Shown: positions 9,133 to 17,767 of the stretch, piece after piece
Numbering within the stretch: position 1 is the stretch's first letter
Layout: the number at the start of each line of letters is the position of its first letter
Assembly: GCA_963704585.1 (NCBI GenBank)
Contig: OY969919.1
Location: forward strand, 2,170,001 to 2,234,000
Direction of reading: 5' to 3'
From: Bog-756 sp963704585
Lineage (GTDB): Bacteria > Actinomycetota > Acidimicrobiia > Acidimicrobiales > RAAP-2
Length of the DNA stretch: 64,000 nt
Translations under genes and position numbers: made by a program
Notes under the pieces: generated by a model
What the model was told of the DNA's origin: nothing
The model's database searches: none
What the model saw: only the letters and a program-made list of their open reading frames with translations

Positions 9133-10377
9133 GTGAGCGCGGTGGAGATGCCGGCGTGGGCGCCCGCGTCCGTCCGGTCGGGTGGCGCGAAGGACGGCGA
9201 CGATCCGGCGGCCCTCCTCTCCGGTGCATCCTGGGAGCGGATGCTCGCCGCACTCGGACGCGCCGGCGCACTCGTCCGATCGGGGCGCGCGCCGGCCGAC
9301 GGGACCGACCGGGCAGCCGGCTACCGCCACCTCCTGGTCCTGCTCGCGCTCGGCATCGACGAGGCCCTGCGCGGCTCGGATCCGTACCGTCCGCAGTTCG
9401 CGCCCGCCAACGTCGACAACGTCCTCAAGTGGGGGATGGACTGCCCCGACGCCGCGTACACCGGGTCCGCGCTGCGTGGGGACGCGACGTACGTCGTGCG
9501 TGGCCGGCGCAACTCGGTGCGCTACCTCGGGTTCCAGGTGATGGGGGGAATGGCCTCGACCGCCAACGTGGTGGCGGACGACCTCGAGCTGGACGCGGAG
9601 GGTCGGTTCGAGCTCGTGCTCTCGGCCCACGAGCACGAGGGCAACTGGATGCCGCTCGACGAGTCGAGCGCGTCGCTCGTCGTCCGGCAGTTCTTCTACG
9701 ACTGGGAGCACGAGGTCCCGGCCGAGCTCTCGATCGAGTGCACCGACCGTGGGTCGGGGCCGCGTCGGGCCGTCGTGCCGCCACCGCTGTCTGCCGCCGG
9801 CGTCGGCGGACAGCTCGAGTCGCTCGGCGCGTTCGTCGAGGCGAGCGTCGATTTCTGGCTCGACGTCGAGCAGGGAGGCCGCGCCCAGGGGATCAATTGC
9901 TTCCGGCCTCCTGCGGCCCTCACCGGCATGGGCGCCGCCGCCGAGAACGTGAGCACCTGGGGATCGTGGAGTCTGGACGACGGCCAGGCCCTCGTCGTCG
10001 AGGTCGAGCCGCCCGAGGCGCTGTACTGGAGCGTCTCGCTCGGAAACTACTGGTGGGAGACGATCGACTACGCGAACCGCCAGTCGAGTCTCAACGGCCA
10101 CCAGGCCGTCCTCGACCCCGACGGGGTGTTCCGCTCGGTCGTGAGCCACGAGGACCCCGGGGTCGCCAACTGGCTCGACACGGCAGGAAACCACCACGGG
10201 GCGATGATCTTCCGCTGGCTGCGGGCGGCCCACGCGCCGGTCCCCTCGGTGCGTGTCGTCGCGACCGACGAGCTCCGCGCGGCGCTGCCCGGGGGGACGA
10301 CCTTGATCGGAGCGGACGAGCGCGAGCTGGTGCTCGAGGGCAGACGGGCCGCAGTGCGCCGGCGGTTCCCGCGGTGA
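9133..10377 (+). CDS. DUF1214-domain protein
   Basis: About 414 aa. The C-terminal part, with LDVEQGGRAQG and YWSVSLGNYWWETIDY, fits the DUF1214 family of unknown function. The N-terminal third is mostly helical. It has no signal peptide or membrane helix. The start is uncertain: GTG 9133 lies 10 bp after the amidohydrolase stop, and GTG 9142 and ATG 9148 are alternatives. DUF1214 proteins often neighbour amidohydrolase-2 genes in actinomycetes, and the same pairing is seen here. Function is not known. Confidence 0.78.
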   Translation: MSAVEMPAWAPASVRSGGAKDGDDPAALLSGASWERMLAALGRAGALVRSGRAPADGTDRAAGYRHLLVLLALGIDEALRGSDPYRPQFAPANVDNVLKWGMDCPDAAYTGSALRGDATYVVRGRRNSVRYLGFQVMGGMASTANVVADDLELDAEGRFELVLSAHEHEGNWMPLDESSASLVVRQFFYDWEHEVPAELSIECTDRGSGPRRAVVPPPLSAAGVGGQLESLGAFVEASVDFWLDVEQGGRAQGINCFRPPAALTGMGAAAENVSTWGSWSLDDGQALVVEVEPPEALYWSVSLGNYWWETIDYANRQSSLNGHQAVLDPDGVFRSVVSHEDPGVANWLDTAGNHHGAMIFRWLRAAHAPVPSVRVVATDELRAALPGGTTLIGADERELVLEGRRAAVRRRFPR

Positions 10378-10444
10378 GGACGGTGCACCCGGTTCTGCCG
10401 ATCCGGCTCGACATGACGGACCAGTAGGGACGGAGAGGAGCGAG

Positions 10445-11248
10445 GTGGATCTCGGACTGCAGGGTGCGACGGCCGTCGTGACCGGAGGGTCGAAGGGTAT
10501 GGGCCGCGCGATCGCGGAGCGGCTCGCGATGGAGGGCGCCGACGTCGCCGTGCTCGCCCGTGGGCGGGAGGCGCTCGACGACACCGTGGCCGCCCTGCAG
10601 GGGACGGGGGCCGCCGGCTCCTTCGGCCTCTCGGTGGACGTGACGTCGGGAGAGCACGTCGACCGTGCCTTCGCCGAGATCGCCGATCGGTGGAGCTCGA
10701 TCAACGTCCTGGTCAACACGCTCGGACCGGGGGCCGGCACCTTCGAGCAGCTGTCCGACGCCGACTGGGACGCGACCTTCGACCTCGGCGTGATGGCCGC
10801 GGTGCGGTGCGTCCGGGCGGGCCTCCCCTTGCTGCGCGCCGGCGAGTGGGCGCGCATCGTCAACGTGTCGGCCCACTCCACCCAGCGCCAGAGCCCGATG
10901 CTCGTCGCCTACACCGCGTCGAAGGCGGCGCTCTCGAGCGTGTCGAAGAATCTCGCAAAGACGCTCGCACCGGAAGGGATCCTCGTCAACACGGTGAGCC
11001 CGGGCTCGATCGTGACCGCGAGCTTTTCGGAGGGACTGCGCGAGATGTTCGCGGCAGAGGGTCTCGACGCGACCGATCCCTACGACGTGATGCGTTGGAT
11101 CGACGCACACTTCCACCAACCGGCGGACCTCGGCCGAGCCGGCCTGCCAGAGGAAGTCGCGACCCTCGTGGCCTATCTGGCGTCGCGTGCCAACGGGTAC
11201 GTGACCGGCGCGGACGTGAACGTCGACGGCGGCTCGGACTTCCGCTGA
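10445..11248 (+). CDS. Short-chain dehydrogenase/reductase
   Basis: 267-aa SDR with TGGSKGMG at the N-terminus, an active-site Ser in NVSAHS, and YTASK as the catalytic Tyr-Lys pair. The usual NNAG is changed to NTLG. The C-terminal GADVNVDGG is typical of classical SDRs. GTG 10445 follows a GGAGAGGAG ribosome-binding site, and the stop overlaps the sulfotransferase ATG by one base. Its place between the DUF1214 and sulfotransferase genes suggests it oxidises or reduces a hydroxyl that the next enzyme sulfates. That order is inference. Confidence 0.88.
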   Translation: MDLGLQGATAVVTGGSKGMGRAIAERLAMEGADVAVLARGREALDDTVAALQGTGAAGSFGLSVDVTSGEHVDRAFAEIADRWSSINVLVNTLGPGAGTFEQLSDADWDATFDLGVMAAVRCVRAGLPLLRAGEWARIVNVSAHSTQRQSPMLVAYTASKAALSSVSKNLAKTLAPEGILVNTVSPGSIVTASFSEGLREMFAAEGLDATDPYDVMRWIDAHFHQPADLGRAGLPEEVATLVAYLASRANGYVTGADVNVDGGSDFR

Positions 11249-12384
11249 TGCTCGATGCGTCGGAGCTCGTCGAGGAGGCCCGCCGCCAGACGGGACTCGA
11301 CGACTTCGGCGAGGACGGGTGGCAGGAGGGGCTCGAGCGGCTCGCGCGCTCCCTCAACGAGGAGGCGGACCTCACTGCCCCGGGCACCGACATCATGCGC
11401 CTCCGCCTCGGGATGCTGCTCGCCAACCGGCTCCGGGTGACCGGCGTGCTCGCCGAGCACCCCGACATCCTCGAGGGGGAGGTCGCGGGGCCGCTCGTCA
11501 TCATCGGCCTGCCGCGCACCGGGACGACCGCGCTGAGCAACCTGCTGGCGGCCGACCCGCAGATCCGGTCGATCCGACTGTGGGAGTCGAGCGATCCCGT
11601 GCCGCCGCCGGAGACCGCGACCGAGGCGACCGACCCGCGCATCGCGGTCGCGGCGGCGGGGCTCGAGGCGATGTACGAGGCGTTCCCGAGGATGCGGTCG
11701 CTCTACTTCCAGACGCCGACCGGGCCGTCGGAGTGCCAGGACCTCCTCGGCATGGAGTTCCGCACCGAGCACTTCGACGGCATGGCCCGGGTGCCGAGCT
11801 ACGTCGACTGGGTGGTCGACTGCGACATGTCCGGGGCGTATCGGACGCACCGGCGGGTCCTCCAGCTCCTGCAGTGGCACTGCCCGCCGAGCCTCTGGCA
11901 CCTCAAGACCCCCGTGCACATGCTCGCCCTCGACGAGCTGCGCGCCGTCTATCCGGGGGCGAAGTTCCTCTGGACCCACCGTGACCCGGCCGCCGTCCTC
12001 GGATCGGTCTGCAGCCTCATCGCCTTCACGAGGAGCTGGGTGAGCGATCGGGACGACGCGGCCGAGCTGGGTCGCCAGCAGCTCGTGCTCTGGATCGAGG
12101 CCGTCCGCCGCGCGGTCGACTTCCGGGAGCGCGTCGGGGAGTCGTGCTTCGCGGACCTCTCCTTCGACGCGCTCCAGACCGAGCCGGTCGCGGCGATCGA
12201 AGACGCCTACGCGCGGCTCGGTCTGGAGCTCGGCGCGGGCCGCGAGGCCGTGGCGACATGGGCGCGCGACCATCCTCCCGGCGCGCACGGGACCCACGAG
12301 TTCGCGCTCGACGAGTTCGGTCTCGAACCCGATGCCGTGCGCGAGCAGTTCGCGCCCTACCTCGACCGGTTCGAACGGGCCTGA
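11248..12384 (+). CDS. PAPS-dependent sulfotransferase family protein
   Basis: 378 aa. The 5'-phosphosulfate loop reads GLPRTGTTALSN near residue 90, and the 3'-phosphate motif reads WTHRDPAAVLGS near 247. Both are characteristic of the sulfotransferase-3-like family abundant in mycobacteria and Acidimicrobiia. It transfers sulfate from PAPS to a hydroxyl or amine. The acceptor is unknown, but the operon with an amidohydrolase and an SDR suggests a small lipophilic molecule. The start overlaps the upstream stop (TGATG). It is the last gene of the operon. Confidence 0.9.
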   Translation: MLDASELVEEARRQTGLDDFGEDGWQEGLERLARSLNEEADLTAPGTDIMRLRLGMLLANRLRVTGVLAEHPDILEGEVAGPLVIIGLPRTGTTALSNLLAADPQIRSIRLWESSDPVPPPETATEATDPRIAVAAAGLEAMYEAFPRMRSLYFQTPTGPSECQDLLGMEFRTEHFDGMARVPSYVDWVVDCDMSGAYRTHRRVLQLLQWHCPPSLWHLKTPVHMLALDELRAVYPGAKFLWTHRDPAAVLGSVCSLIAFTRSWVSDRDDAAELGRQQLVLWIEAVRRAVDFRERVGESCFADLSFDALQTEPVAAIEDAYARLGLELGAGREAVATWARDHPPGAHGTHEFALDEFGLEPDAVREQFAPYLDRFERA

Positions 12385-12424
12385 CGCGCCGGCAGCGACG
12401 CACCCCGGCGAGCGGACGAGGGGG

Positions 12425-12757
12425 TCACTTGGCCGGCAGCGACGACGCGTAGGTCGTGCCGATCCCGACCCACTTGGCGAGCTGGCGCTTCGTTCGCACG
12501 TGGTCGGTCTCGACCCGGAGCCATCCCTGCATCGGTCGGCCCCGCATGACCATGAACGTGGCGTCACTGCTCGCGACCAGACCGTCGCCCTCGGCGGGGT
12601 CGACCCGCACCATGATCCCGCCCTGGCCGCTGGCGGCGATCGCCATGTTGCCGCCGACCAGGAAGGCGATGCCGCCGAACATCCGCTTCTCCGAGACCGC
12701 GGCGCGACCGTCGAGGATCTCGCGGATGCGCTCGGCCAGCTCCTCGTCGTAGGCCAC
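12425..12757 (-). CDS. TfoX N-terminal domain protein
   Basis: 110 aa, equal to the stand-alone TfoX/Sxy N-terminal domain. The start AYDEELAERIREIL, the central EKRMFGGIAFLV and a C-terminal KQLAKWVGIG segment are diagnostic. In gammaproteobacteria the domain belongs to the competence activator. In actinobacteria these short proteins are uncharacterised and no competence role should be assumed. The start is GTG 12757. It lies downstream of the convergent methyltransferase region. Confidence 0.88.
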   Translation of the reverse strand: MAYDEELAERIREILDGRAAVSEKRMFGGIAFLVGGNMAIAASGQGGIMVRVDPAEGDGLVASSDATFMVMRGRPMQGWLRVETDHVRTKRQLAKWVGIGTTYASSLPAK

Positions 12758-12789
12758 GACGACGATCGTACCGGCGCGCGGCCGGAATC

Positions 12790-13458
12790 TCAGGGCTGTG
12801 CGGGCGGCTTCCTCCCGACGACCGAGATCGAACCACGGCGGACGTCGTCGTGGTGCGCGACGGCGACGTCGGTGAGCCCGTGGCTCCGTAGTTGCTCGGC
12901 GAAGGCGACCGCCTGTTCGGCGGTCCAGCCATGGGTGGCGTGCCCGGTGGCGCCGGGCCGCACCTCGCGCTCGATGGCGACGAAGCGTCCCCCGTCACCG
13001 AGGACGCGGGCGACTTCGTCGAGCCCGCGGTCGACGTCGTTCCAGTGGTGCACGGTGGCGAGGGACCAGATCACCCTCGCGCTGCCGCTGCCGAGTCCGC
13101 TCTCCTCCGCGGTTCCCGCCCGCCACTCGATGCCTCGCCCGCCGGGCACCCGTCGCGCGACGGACAGCATGACGGACGCGGGGTCGACGCCGACCGCCGT
13201 GGCACCGCGGTGCGCGGCCAGCCGTGCCGCGACGCCCGGGCCGCAGCCGAAGTCGACGACGACGTCCCCGGTGCGGAGGCCGGCGAGATCCGCCGCGAGT
13301 CCGGCGGTGCTCCTGCGGCCAGCGAGCATGCTCAGCGCGGCGAGCAGCCCGGAGGCACCTGCGAAGGCCGGATGGTGCGCGTGGTGGTTCGGAACGGTGG
13401 CCGATGCCGCCACGATGCCTTCTCCTCGATCGGGCTCGGGAGCTCCTGTGGTGCCCAT
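12790..13458 (-). CDS. Class I SAM-dependent methyltransferase
   Basis: 222 aa with motif I VVDFGCGPGVAARLA, an acidic GVDPAS at the end of strand 2, and a VHHWND stretch as in UbiE/methyltransferase-11 proteins. The substrate is unknown. The start is taken at ATG 13458, which leaves only about 10 bp to the dyad at 13469-13496 shared with the divergent MerR gene. It is therefore a likely MerR target and may be translated from a very short leader. Confidence 0.87.
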   Translation of the reverse strand: MGTTGAPEPDRGEGIVAASATVPNHHAHHPAFAGASGLLAALSMLAGRRSTAGLAADLAGLRTGDVVVDFGCGPGVAARLAAHRGATAVGVDPASVMLSVARRVPGGRGIEWRAGTAEESGLGSGSARVIWSLATVHHWNDVDRGLDEVARVLGDGGRFVAIEREVRPGATGHATHGWTAEQAVAFAEQLRSHGLTDVAVAHHDDVRRGSISVVGRKPPAQP

Positions 13459-13468
13459 CCCTTCGACC

Positions 13469-13496
13469 TTGACAGTTGCACCCCGGTGCAAGTCAA
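13469..13496. promoter_or_regulatory. Dyad operator between methyltransferase and MerR genes
   Basis: A nested inverted repeat: outer arms TTGAC (13469-13473) and GTCAA (13492-13496), inner arms TTGCACC (13476-13482) and GGTGCAA (13485-13491) around CC. A TTGACA -35-like hexamer lies on the plus strand and TTGACT on the minus strand, so each arm can serve one of the two divergent genes. A dyad in promoter spacer DNA is the classical MerR layout. The -10 elements are weak. Binding by the adjacent MerR protein is inferred. Confidence 0.55.
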
Positions 13497-13505
13497 CTGC
13501 CCCTC

Positions 13506-13934
13506 GTGGGTGCCGACCTCTCCATCGGCGAGCTGGCCCGGCTGGCGCGGGTGCCGACCTCGACCGTCCGGTACTACGAGCGGCGCGACTTGCTGGTCCC
13601 CGACGAACGGCGTTCGGGCCAGCGCCGCTACGGCGAGTCCAGCCTGCGGCGTCTGGTCTTCATCGGCATGCTGCAGGACGCCGGACTCTCTCTCGACGAG
13701 ATCGCCGGCCTCCTCCACGCCGAGCGCGTCGACGAGTGGAAGGCGATCGCGCGTCGCCGCCTCGAGCTACTCGACGGCGACATCGCCAGGCTTCGCCGGT
13801 CCCACGAGCTCCTCGAGGCCGCGCTGCTCTGCCGCTTCGACCACCCGCTCGACGAGTGCGCCATCATGGGATCGGAGATCGAGCGTCGACTGGGGGACGC
13901 CGAACCGGCCGACGCGCCGGAAGGGGGAGGATGA
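13506..13934 (+). CDS. MerR-family transcriptional regulator
   Basis: About 142 aa. The N-terminal winged helix reads SIGELARLARVPTSTVRYYE, the MerR signature, followed by a wing with RRSGQRRYGE. A dimerisation coiled coil follows, with FDHPLDECAIM at the C-terminus. One Cys precedes and one follows that motif, so metal or thiol sensing is possible but unproven. The GTG at 13506 was preferred because conserved sequence starts there; the open frame upstream runs through the operator. The stop overlaps the start of the alcohol dehydrogenase gene by ATGA, so the two are probably co-transcribed. Confidence 0.88.
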   Translation: MGADLSIGELARLARVPTSTVRYYERRDLLVPDERRSGQRRYGESSLRRLVFIGMLQDAGLSLDEIAGLLHAERVDEWKAIARRRLELLDGDIARLRRSHELLEAALLCRFDHPLDECAIMGSEIERRLGDAEPADAPEGGG

Positions 13935-15164
13935 TGCAGGCACTGGTCTGGGGAGTGAAGGGCGAGCGCTGGGATCCTCCGGATCCCTCCAACACGCTCC
14001 TCGACGGTCTGGCGAAAGTCCCGATGCGCCTCGTCGACCAGGAGCGGCCCGAGCCCGCGGGGGATCGGTGGGTGGTCGCCAAGACCCGCCTGGCCGGCAT
14101 CTGCGGCTCGGAGGCGAAGCAGGTCTTCGGCGACTTCACCGACAAGTACCTCGACAGCGCGCTCTCGGCGTTCTTCTCGGCGCCGATGGTCATGGGCCAC
14201 GAGGTCGTGGCCGACGTGGTCGATGTCGGGCCCGGTGTGCGCCGGCTCGAGGTGGGGCAGCGGGTGCTGCTCAACCCGTGGCTCTCCTGCGAGCCCCGCG
14301 GCTACGACCCTCTCTGCCCCTCCTGCCAGGCCGGGGACCTGAGCCTGTGCTGGCACTTCACCGACGGGCCGCTCGCCGCGGGCCTGCACACGGGGACGTG
14401 TCGCGACGCTGCCGGGTGGATTCGCCGACTTCTTCCCGGCGCACGAGTCGATGCTCTTCCCGATCCCCGACCACATCTCCGACGAGGTCGCGGTGCTCGG
14501 CGATCCCTTCTCGGTCTCGCTCCACTCGGTGACCCGCCACTCGCCGCCCCCGGGCGGGCGGGCGATGGTCTACGGCGCGGGCGCGCTCGGGACGACCGCG
14601 ACCGCGATCCTCCGCGCGCTCCATCCGGACGTCGAGGTGCTCGTGGTCGCAGGGCACCCGGCGCAGGCGGAGCTCGCTCGCTCGCTCGGCGCCGAGGTCG
14701 TCGGGTCGGAGCCGGTCGAGCAGGTGCTCGAAGCCGGCGCTGCCTGGTCGGGCGGCGTCCTCCTGCCGACGCCGATCGGCCTGCCGATGGCCCATCCGGG
14801 CGGCATCGACGTCGTCTACGACACCGTCGGGTCGTCCGAGACGTCCGAGGTCGCGGTCCGCCTCCTCCGCAGCCGCGGCACGCTGGTCAAGAGCGGCGTC
14901 AACCCACCGGCACGGTGGGAGTGGTCCCCGCTCTACTTCAAGGAGATCTCCTGGGTCGGCTCGAACGCGTTCGGGGTCGAGGAGGTCGATGGTGTCCGCC
15001 GCCACGCGATGGAGCACTACTTCGACCTCGTCTCCGCGGGCCGGGTGGATCTGAGCGGCATGCTCACTCACACCTTCCGGCTCGACGACTGGCGGGAGGC
15101 GTTTTCGGTGCTCGCAGACCAGAGCACCTCGGGAGCGATCAAGGTCGCCTTCGACTTCCGGTGA
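13931..15164 (+). pseudogene. Zinc-binding alcohol dehydrogenase (MDR family), frameshifted
   Basis: The two halves of one medium-chain dehydrogenase lie in different frames. The first half has the catalytic zinc region GICGSEAK and GHEVVADV, and a structural-zinc segment with CPSCQAGDLSLC. The second half starts near the GGFADFFPAHES sequence and carries the NAD-binding GAGALGTTA. The switch lies at about 14417, where removing one T joins the halves; the span is 3n+1 bases. Without it the protein would be about 410 aa. Start is ATG 13931 or 13934. Co-transcription with merR suggests an inducible detoxifying reductase. Whether the shift is real or a sequencing error is unresolved. Confidence 0.8.
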
Positions 15165-15736
15165 GCGGATCGCGCGCCGTGCACCGCGCGCGCGGCGAGG
15201 TGGCACCGGGCGCGGCGCGCGTGATCGAGCGGTCGGCGGCGTTCTCCCCGGACGGTGCCTACCGGTACTCGCTCGGCCGCACGTGGGGCACGGGAGCACG
15301 GCTCGCGTTCGTGATGCTCAATCCCTCTCGGGCGGACGCGACGGTGGACGACCCGACCATCCGACGGTGCATGGGCTTCGCCCGACGCGAGGCGTTCGAG
15401 GGGATCGTCGTGGTGAACCTCTACGCGATGCGCTCGACGGAGCCCGTCGGCCTGCGACGCCGTCCCGACCCGGAGGGGCCGGACAACCGCGCCCACTGGG
15501 ATCGGGTCCTCGGTGACCAGCGGGTCGCAGGTGTCGTGGCGGGATGGGGCGGTTCGTGTCCGACCGGGCTGCCCCCGTCACGCGCGCTCGCCGGCTACGA
15601 CACTTCCGGCTGGCTCTGCCTCGGTTCGACCCGTTCGGGGGCGCCGCGCCACCCGCTGTACGTCCCCGCGCACGCGCCGCTCGTGCCCTGGTGCTCCGAT
15701 CGACGGATCGCCGGCGCGTCGCTGAACCGCCGCTGA
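15161..15736 (+). CDS. DUF1643-domain protein
   Basis: 191 aa. The block FVMLNPSRADATVDDPTIRR with the following VVVNLYAMRSTEP and VAGWG is the DUF1643 signature. The family is uncharacterised. Members are small cytosolic proteins, sometimes in mobile or defence contexts. GTG 15161 overlaps the alcohol dehydrogenase stop by GTGA, so it may be the last gene of the merR unit. About 20 N-terminal residues before the conserved block are Arg/Ala-rich, so a later start is possible. Confidence 0.82.
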   Translation: MSGSRAVHRARGEVAPGAARVIERSAAFSPDGAYRYSLGRTWGTGARLAFVMLNPSRADATVDDPTIRRCMGFARREAFEGIVVVNLYAMRSTEPVGLRRRPDPEGPDNRAHWDRVLGDQRVAGVVAGWGGSCPTGLPPSRALAGYDTSGWLCLGSTRSGAPRHPLYVPAHAPLVPWCSDRRIAGASLNRR

Positions 15737-15797
15737 CGCGTCGCGTGCCGCGGCCGAGGCCTTGAACCCGGGCACGTCGTCGAAGCGCTCATCCGCG

Positions 15798-16445
15798 TCA
15801 CGGCACGGACGCACCGAGCAGGCGGAAGGTGTTGCAGTAGAAGAGCCTGCCGTCGGCGCGTCGCCAGTCGGCCCACTCGGTGAACGCCTCGGTGTCGAAC
15901 CCCCCGAGGCGCGGCCCGACGTGCGCGGTCATCGTCGAGAACGTCTCTTCGGCGTCGTCCGAGTCGAACTCGTAGAAGTGCATGTACGCCGGATCGACGG
16001 GCTCGACGTTCTCGTAGACGGAGATCTGCGCGAAGCCGGGAATACCGGCGGCGGCGATGTGACGAATGTGGACGAAGTCCCCCCAGTCGCGGAACGCGGC
16101 CGCGAGCTCGGGTGCACGTGGGCTGATCCACACCACGAGGAGACCGGTGGTGGGCCGACCGGTGAGGATGCCCTGGCTCGGGCGCGGGTGCCGTCGGAAC
16201 GTGTGGGCGACCGAGCCCGGTGAGGGTGTCGGCGCGATGCCGGGGTCGCCGAGCTCCGCCACGACGAGCGTCGAGCCGTCGGTGATCCGCATCGGGAGGT
16301 CGGACCGTCCGGGGACGCAATTCTCCCACCAGGTCACTCTCGACACTCCCGATGACGCGGCGACCGCTTCCGCCCGTGTCGCGGCGCCGTCGACCGTGGC
16401 GTCGCGGAGCTCGAGAAACAGGCCGGGGGTGTCGCGATCCTCCAC
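15798..16445 (-). CDS. Hypothetical protein with dimeric alpha/beta-barrel (EthD-like) character
   Basis: About 215 aa. The C-terminal half alternates strands and helices around AGIPGFAQISVYEN and MHFYEFDSDDAEETF, which resembles a ferredoxin-like EthD/dimeric alpha-beta-barrel domain. The N-terminal half (WWENCVPGRSDLPM) may be a second copy. The start is uncertain: GTG 16445 is used, although the frame stays conserved-looking for some 25 codons upstream. No function can be given. It is divergent from the mycothiol-dependent gene. Confidence 0.65.
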   Translation of the reverse strand: MEDRDTPGLFLELRDATVDGAATRAEAVAASSGVSRVTWWENCVPGRSDLPMRITDGSTLVVAELGDPGIAPTPSPGSVAHTFRRHPRPSQGILTGRPTTGLLVVWISPRAPELAAAFRDWGDFVHIRHIAAAGIPGFAQISVYENVEPVDPAYMHFYEFDSDDAEETFSTMTAHVGPRLGGFDTEAFTEWADWRRADGRLFYCNTFRLLGASVP

Positions 16446-16574
16446 CGCCGAAGCATGCCAGGCCCCCGCGGCAACCGCCTCCCCGTAGGATTGCGGCCAC
16501 TCCGGGCCCGCCGTGACCCGTGGACCGGCGGGTCCGACGGTGGGTCCATCCCGAAACACGGAGACGGCCCATCC

Positions 16575-17423
16575 ATGCAGCTGAACCCGCGGTACGACGG
16601 CGAGCCGGTGATCGATCTCGACGGGGTTCCGGGAGACGCGGGGGCGGCGTTCGTGCGGCAACGGGCACGCGTCGCGGACGCGCTCTCGGAGCTGACCCCC
16701 GAACGGTGGTCCGCGCAGACCCGCTGCGAGGGCTGGTCGGTGCAGGACGTCGTCGAGCACCTCGTCGGGGTCAACCGGTTCTGGGCGCTCTCGATCGGCG
16801 CTGGACTCCGCGGCGAGCCGACTCGGGTGCTCGCCACGTTCGACCCCGTGGCGGTACCGGCGGCCATGGTCGTGGCCGCACGTGGCAGGCCTCCCTCGGA
16901 GACGCTCATGGACTTCGCCTCGACCAACGACGAGCTCGCGCAGCTGCTCGACGGGGTGCGCGACGGCGAGTGGTCGCTCGCCGCAGAGGCGCCGCCGGGG
17001 CACCTGGCGATCCGGACCGTGGTCGCGCACGGCCTCTGGGACGCATGGATCCACGAGCGCGACGTCCTCCTGCCCCTCGGGACCGTACCGGGGGTCGAGG
17101 CGGACGAGGTGATGATCGCGCTGGCCTACGCGGCCGCGCTCGGCCCCGCATTCCACTGCACCACCGGGACCGGGACGGTCGCGACGATGGCAGTCGTCGG
17201 ATCCGACCCGGAGGTCGGGCTCACTCTCGACGTCGGGAGCTCGGTGGTCGTGCGGGCGGGTGCCGAGGCCGGCGCGACGGCCACGGTCCGGGGGCGAAGC
17301 GTCGACCTGCTCGACGCGCTCAGCCGTCGCGCGCCCATGCCCGAGATCGAGGCCGAGCACCGGTGGCTCCTGCGCGGGCTCGCTGAGGCGTTCGAACCGG
17401 GTAGCGCGCAGGCAGCGGGGTGA
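16575..17423 (+). CDS. Maleylpyruvate isomerase-family (MDMPI/DinB-fold) mycothiol-dependent protein
   Basis: 282 aa. The N-terminal MDMPI domain has LTPERWSAQTRCEGWSVQDVVEHL, and a metal-site histidine lies in VVAHGLWDAWIHERD. A C-terminal SCP2-like segment follows. Family members use mycothiol, the actinobacterial thiol, as cofactor or substrate for isomerisation or transfer. The substrate is unknown. It overlaps the following SnoaL-like gene (GTGA), which itself overlaps an F420-type oxidoreductase, giving a three-gene unit. Confidence 0.85.
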   Translation: MQLNPRYDGEPVIDLDGVPGDAGAAFVRQRARVADALSELTPERWSAQTRCEGWSVQDVVEHLVGVNRFWALSIGAGLRGEPTRVLATFDPVAVPAAMVVAARGRPPSETLMDFASTNDELAQLLDGVRDGEWSLAAEAPPGHLAIRTVVAHGLWDAWIHERDVLLPLGTVPGVEADEVMIALAYAAALGPAFHCTTGTGTVATMAVVGSDPEVGLTLDVGSSVVVRAGAEAGATATVRGRSVDLLDALSRRAPMPEIEAEHRWLLRGLAEAFEPGSAQAAG

Positions 17424-17767
17424 CCGACGTCGCGGAGATCACCGCGCTGGTCCATGCGTATGCACGGCTGCTCGACGACGGCGATCTCGACGGGGTGGCC
17501 CGCCTCTTCGAGCACGCGACGTGGCGCTCCACGGCAACCGGCGAGGTGCATCGCGGCACGGATGAGGTCAGGACGGTCTATGACCGCGTGCGCCTCTACG
17601 ATGGCAGCCCAAGGACCGCACACCTCATCACCAACCTCGACGTGGCGCTCGACGAGTGTGCCCGGACCGCGAGCGCGCGCTGCTGCTTCACCGTGCTGCA
17701 CGGCATCGTGCCCGGCGAGCCGGTCGAGGTGATCCTCACCGGTGACCTGCGGACCCACTTCGCATGA
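17420..17767 (+). CDS. SnoaL-like / NTF2-fold protein
   Basis: 115 aa with the helix-turn pattern EITALVHAYARLLDDGDLDGVARLF at the N-terminus, the standard opening of SnoaL-like polyketide cyclase/ketosteroid-isomerase-fold proteins. The rest forms the predicted curved sheet. Such proteins act as small isomerases, dehydratases or binding proteins. GTG 17420 overlaps the preceding gene, and the stop overlaps the ATG of the LLM oxidoreductase. The coupling implies that all three act on one compound. Confidence 0.85.
   Translation: MTDVAEITALVHAYARLLDDGDLDGVARLFEHATWRSTATGEVHRGTDEVRTVYDRVRLYDGSPRTAHLITNLDVALDECARTASARCCFTVLHGIVPGEPVEVILTGDLRTHFA

Noticed and set aside
8953..10881. 642-codon minus-strand open frame
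   Set aside because: It is opposite the DUF1214 and SDR genes, with low-complexity Arg/Pro composition and no motif.
12332..15736. Very long plus-strand open frame of 1134 codons
   Set aside because: Only two parts carry real sequence: the first half of the alcohol dehydrogenase and the DUF1643 gene. The remainder is the shadow of genes in other frames in GC-rich DNA.
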